Shown here: positions 5,325 to 7,677 of the stretch, in pieces
Layout: each line of letters opens with the position of its first letter
Numbering within the stretch: the stretch's first letter is position 1
Assembly: GCA_046757205.1 (NCBI GenBank)
Contig: JBHHXR010000180.1
Coordinates: 1-7,677 of the forward strand
Source: JBHHXR01 sp046757205
GTDB lineage: Bacteria > Pseudomonadota > Alphaproteobacteria > Rhodobacterales > Rhodobacteraceae
Direction of reading: 5' to 3'
DNA length: 7,677 bases
Translations under genes and position numbers: made by a program
The notes under the pieces: model-generated
The model's database searches: none
Seen by the model: the letters and a program-made list of their open reading frames with translations, nothing else
What the model was told of the DNA's origin: nothing

Positions 5325-7103
5325 ATGAAAATGACAACGGAAGAAGCCTTTGTGAAAGTCCTGCAGATGCACGGCATCGAGCATGCCTTCGGCATCATCG
5401 GCTCCGCCTTCATGCCGATCTCCGACTATTTCCCGCAGGCCGGAATCAAGTTCTGGGACGTGGCCCACGAATGCAACGGCGGCTACATGGCCGACGGGTT
5501 TACCCGCACCACCGGCAAGATGGCGATGATCATCGCGCAGAACGGCCCCGGAATCACCAATTTCGTCACCTGCGTCAAGACCGCCTACTGGAACCACACG
5601 CCGATGCTGCTGGTCACGCCGCAGGCGGCCAACAAGACCGTCGGCCAGGGCGGCTTTCAGGAAGTCGAGCAGATGCGCGCCTTCGCCGACATGGTGGCCT
5701 ATCAGGAAGAGGTGCGCGATCCCACGCGCATACCGGAGGTTCTGAACCGGGTGATCACCAAGGCGCGCCGCATGTCCGCCCCGGCGCAGATCAACGTGCC
5801 GCGCGATTTCTGGACCCAGGTGATCGACGTCGAACTGCCCGCCATCGTCGAGTTCGAGCGCCCCGCCGGCGGTGAAGAGGCCATCGCGGAAGCGGCGAAG
5901 CTGCTCTCCGACGCCAGGTTCCCGGTCATCGTCAACGGCGCCGGCGTGGTTCTCGGTGGCGCCATTCCGGCCAGCCAGGCGCTGGCGGAGCGTCTCGATG
6001 CGCCGGTCTGCTGCAACTACCAGCACAACGACGCCTTCCCCGGCTCGCATCCGCTGTTCGCCGGGCCGCTCGGCTATAACGGCTCGAAGGCGGCGATGAA
6101 CCTGATCGCGCAGGCCGACGTGGTGCTGGCGCTCGGCAACCGGTTGAACCCGTTTTCCACGCTGCCCGGTTACGGTCTGGACTACTGGCCCGTCGACGCG
6201 AAGCTCATTCAGGTCGACATCAATCCCGACCGGATCGGGCTGACCAAGCCGGTAGACGTGGGTATCGTCGGCGACGCCAAACTTGTCGCCGAAGGCATTC
6301 TTGATCGACTGAGCCGCGACGCCGGCGACGCCGGGCGCGACGAGCGCAAGGCGCTGATCGCCAGGACGAAATCCGCCTGGGCACAGGAACTGACCTCGAT
6401 GGACCACGAGGAGGACGACGAGGGAACCACCTGGAACGCCCGCGTGCGCGCCCGCCAGCCCGATCACATGAGCGCCCGCATGGCGTGGCGCGCGATCACC
6501 GCCGCCTTGCCGAAAGATGCGATCATCTCGTCGGACATTGGCAACAACTGCGCCATCGGCAACGCCTACCCGACCTTCGAGACGGGCCGCAAGTACCTCG
6601 CGCCGGGGCTGTTCGGGCCGTGCGGCTACGGCTTCCCGTCGATCACCGGCGCCAAGATCGGCAACCCGGACACGCCGGTCGTCGGCTTCGCCGGCGACGG
6701 CGCTTTCGGCATTTCCATGAACGAGATGACGGCCATCGGCCGCGAAGACTGGCCGGCGATCACCATGGTGATCTTCCGCAACTACCAGTGGGGCGCCGAG
6801 AAGCGCAACACAACGCTGTGGTACAACGACAATTTCGTCGGAACCGAGCTGGACCCGCAGGTCAGCTACGCGAAAATCGCCGAGGCCTGCGGCGTCAGGG
6901 GTGTCGCCGTGCGCACGATGGAAGAACTGACCGATGCGCTTGCCGCCGCAACCAGGGCGCAGATGGGGGACGGGCAGACCACGTTCATCGAGGTGATCCT
7001 GAACCAGGAACTCGGCGAGCCGTTCCGCCGCGACGCCATGAAAACGCCGGTGAGCGTGGCAGGGATCGACGCCGCCGACATGCGCCCGCAGAAAGGAGCC
7101 TGA
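5325..7103 (+). CDS. xsc: Sulfoacetaldehyde acetyltransferase (ThDP-dependent)
   Basis: Cytoplasmic ThDP and Mg2+ enzyme that desulfonates sulfoacetaldehyde: sulfoacetaldehyde plus phosphate gives acetyl phosphate plus sulfite, the C-S bond-breaking step of taurine catabolism. At 592 residues it is the usual Xsc length. The N-terminal pyrimidine-binding domain has AHECNGGYMADG (47-58) with catalytic E49 and QNGPGITNFVT (72-82). A central Rossmann-like domain spans about 185-330. The C-terminal pyrophosphate-binding domain has the GDG...N motif, GFAGDGAFGISMNEM (454-468) to FRNYQWGAEKRNT (484-496), with exactly 26 residues between GDG and N486. YQWGAEKRNT and GPCGYGFPS are typical of Xsc rather than acetolactate synthase. 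The ATG at 5325 is preceded by GAGGA nine bases upstream; an in-frame ATG at 5277 lies in unrelated leader sequence and is rejected. It is followed 7 bp later by ackA, so the two are surely one operon. Expected to be TauR-activated through the 5183-5214 repeats. Confidence 0.97.
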   Translation: MKMTTEEAFVKVLQMHGIEHAFGIIGSAFMPISDYFPQAGIKFWDVAHECNGGYMADGFTRTTGKMAMIIAQNGPGITNFVTCVKTAYWNHTPMLLVTPQAANKTVGQGGFQEVEQMRAFADMVAYQEEVRDPTRIPEVLNRVITKARRMSAPAQINVPRDFWTQVIDVELPAIVEFERPAGGEEAIAEAAKLLSDARFPVIVNGAGVVLGGAIPASQALAERLDAPVCCNYQHNDAFPGSHPLFAGPLGYNGSKAAMNLIAQADVVLALGNRLNPFSTLPGYGLDYWPVDAKLIQVDINPDRIGLTKPVDVGIVGDAKLVAEGILDRLSRDAGDAGRDERKALIARTKSAWAQELTSMDHEEDDEGTTWNARVRARQPDHMSARMAWRAITAALPKDAIISSDIGNNCAIGNAYPTFETGRKYLAPGLFGPCGYGFPSITGAKIGNPDTPVVGFAGDGAFGISMNEMTAIGREDWPAITMVIFRNYQWGAEKRNTTLWYNDNFVGTELDPQVSYAKIAEACGVRGVAVRTMEELTDALAAATRAQMGDGQTTFIEVILNQELGEPFRRDAMKTPVSVAGIDAADMRPQKGA

Positions 7104-7110
7104 CCGCAAC

Positions 7111-7677
7111 GTGAAACAGCCAGGGCAGACCCGGCAGTCCGGCGCCATACTGGTCGTCAACGCCGGCTCGTCATCGATCAAGTTCGCGGTCTTCGGGAGC
7201 GGCGACGACCCCGTTCATGCTGGTTCCGTCTCGGAGATAGGCGGCGCGTCCGTGCTGTCGCTCGACGGCGATCGAAAGCCCGCCGATGCGCCCGACCACG
7301 TCACCGCCATTGAACTGCTGCTGGCGGCGCTCGCCAAGGCCGGCACCAGGCCCGAAAACCTCGCCGCCGCCGCCCACCGGGTGGTGCATGGCGGCGAGGC
7401 GCTGAAGGCACCGGCAGAGATCACGCCACGCCTGATCCGGCAGATCGAAAGCTGCATTCCGCTGGCCCCGTCGCACAACCCGCACAACCTGGCCGGTATT
7501 CTGGCGCTGGCGGAGGCGGCGCCCGGCCTGCCGCAATTCGCCAGCTTCGACACCTCCTTTCACGCGACGAATCCCGATGTCGCGGTGAAATACGCGCTGC
7601 CCGACCTGCCCGAGATAGCCGGCATCCGTCGTTACGGCTTTCACGGGACCTCTCATCGCTACGTAGCACATCGCGCG
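7111..7677 (+). CDS. ackA: Acetate kinase, N-terminal 189 residues (cut by the right edge)
   Basis: Converts the acetyl phosphate made by Xsc, with ADP, to acetate and ATP, giving substrate-level ATP from taurine. The 189 codons in view cover the first half of a normally ~400-residue ASKHA-fold kinase. Landmarks are the phosphate-1 motif VVNAGSSSIKF (15-25, acetate kinase signature 1), HRVVHGGE (89-96), PLAPSHNPHN (119-128), FDTSFHATNP (147-156) with the catalytic-region Asp, and RRYGFHGTSHRYVA (174-187, signature 2). The start is a GTG seven bases after the xsc stop. Its ribosome binding site AAGGAG overlaps the last codons of xsc (7093-7098, 12 bases upstream), so translational coupling is likely. 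The gap to xsc is too short for a pta gene, which in many Xsc clusters sits here; pta could lie downstream of ackA. Nothing looks broken. Confidence 0.96.
   Translation, partial: MKQPGQTRQSGAILVVNAGSSSIKFAVFGSGDDPVHAGSVSEIGGASVLSLDGDRKPADAPDHVTAIELLLAALAKAGTRPENLAAAAHRVVHGGEALKAPAEITPRLIRQIESCIPLAPSHNPHNLAGILALAEAAPGLPQFASFDTSFHATNPDVAVKYALPDLPEIAGIRRYGFHGTSHRYVAHRA

Noticed and set aside
5211..7181. A 656-codon minus-strand frame opposite xsc
   Set aside because: Composition is typical of an antisense shadow of a GC-rich gene (Gly/Arg/Val/Asp/His-rich, no motifs), while the plus strand encodes full-length Xsc.

Overview
The window is a taurine (2-aminoethanesulfonate) dissimilation cluster from a GC-rich proteobacterium. 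It is most likely an alphaproteobacterium: it pairs a MocR-type TauR with an omega-amino-acid:pyruvate-type transaminase and Xsc, an arrangement known from Rhodobacterales and relatives. All genes show the strong third-position G/C preference expected of one native genome. No mobile element, CRISPR array, tRNA or rRNA is visible.

Layout, left to right. (1) Minus strand, 1-1295: a glutamine synthetase-fold gamma-glutamyl ligase that runs off the left edge, so only its last residues are missing. (2) Minus strand, 1382-2698: taurine:pyruvate aminotransferase (tpa), upstream of the ligase and probably co-transcribed with it. A perfect 10-bp stem-loop lies in the gap between them. (3) Plus strand, about 2819-4294: tauR, divergent from tpa. 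(4) Minus strand, 4305-5048: a HisA-like TIM-barrel protein, convergent with tauR. (5) Plus strand, 5325-7103: sulfoacetaldehyde acetyltransferase (xsc), divergent from the HisA-like gene. (6) Plus strand, 7111 to the right edge: acetate kinase (ackA), 7 bp after xsc and cut by the window.

How it works: Tpa moves the amino group of taurine to pyruvate, giving sulfoacetaldehyde and alanine. Xsc, using ThDP and phosphate, cleaves sulfoacetaldehyde to sulfite and acetyl phosphate. AckA converts acetyl phosphate to acetate and ATP. TauR is the expected taurine-responsive activator. Both divergent intergenic regions carry a pair of direct 10-bp repeats of the form CTGG(A/C)....TA(A/G/T), separated by exactly 12 bp. 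Each pair points toward the catabolic gene (tpa or xsc), which fits the TauR operator described in Rhodobacter capsulatus as I recall it. Taurine uptake, alanine dehydrogenase, phosphotransacetylase and sulfite handling are not in the window.

The core pathway is known biology. The unexplained parts are the two passengers. One is a GS-like ligase with an intact active site downstream of tpa, possibly a gamma-glutamyl-taurine or other gamma-glutamyl-amine synthetase. The other is a HisA-like barrel with the first catalytic Asp replaced by Glu and altered substrate loops, which shares the xsc control region.
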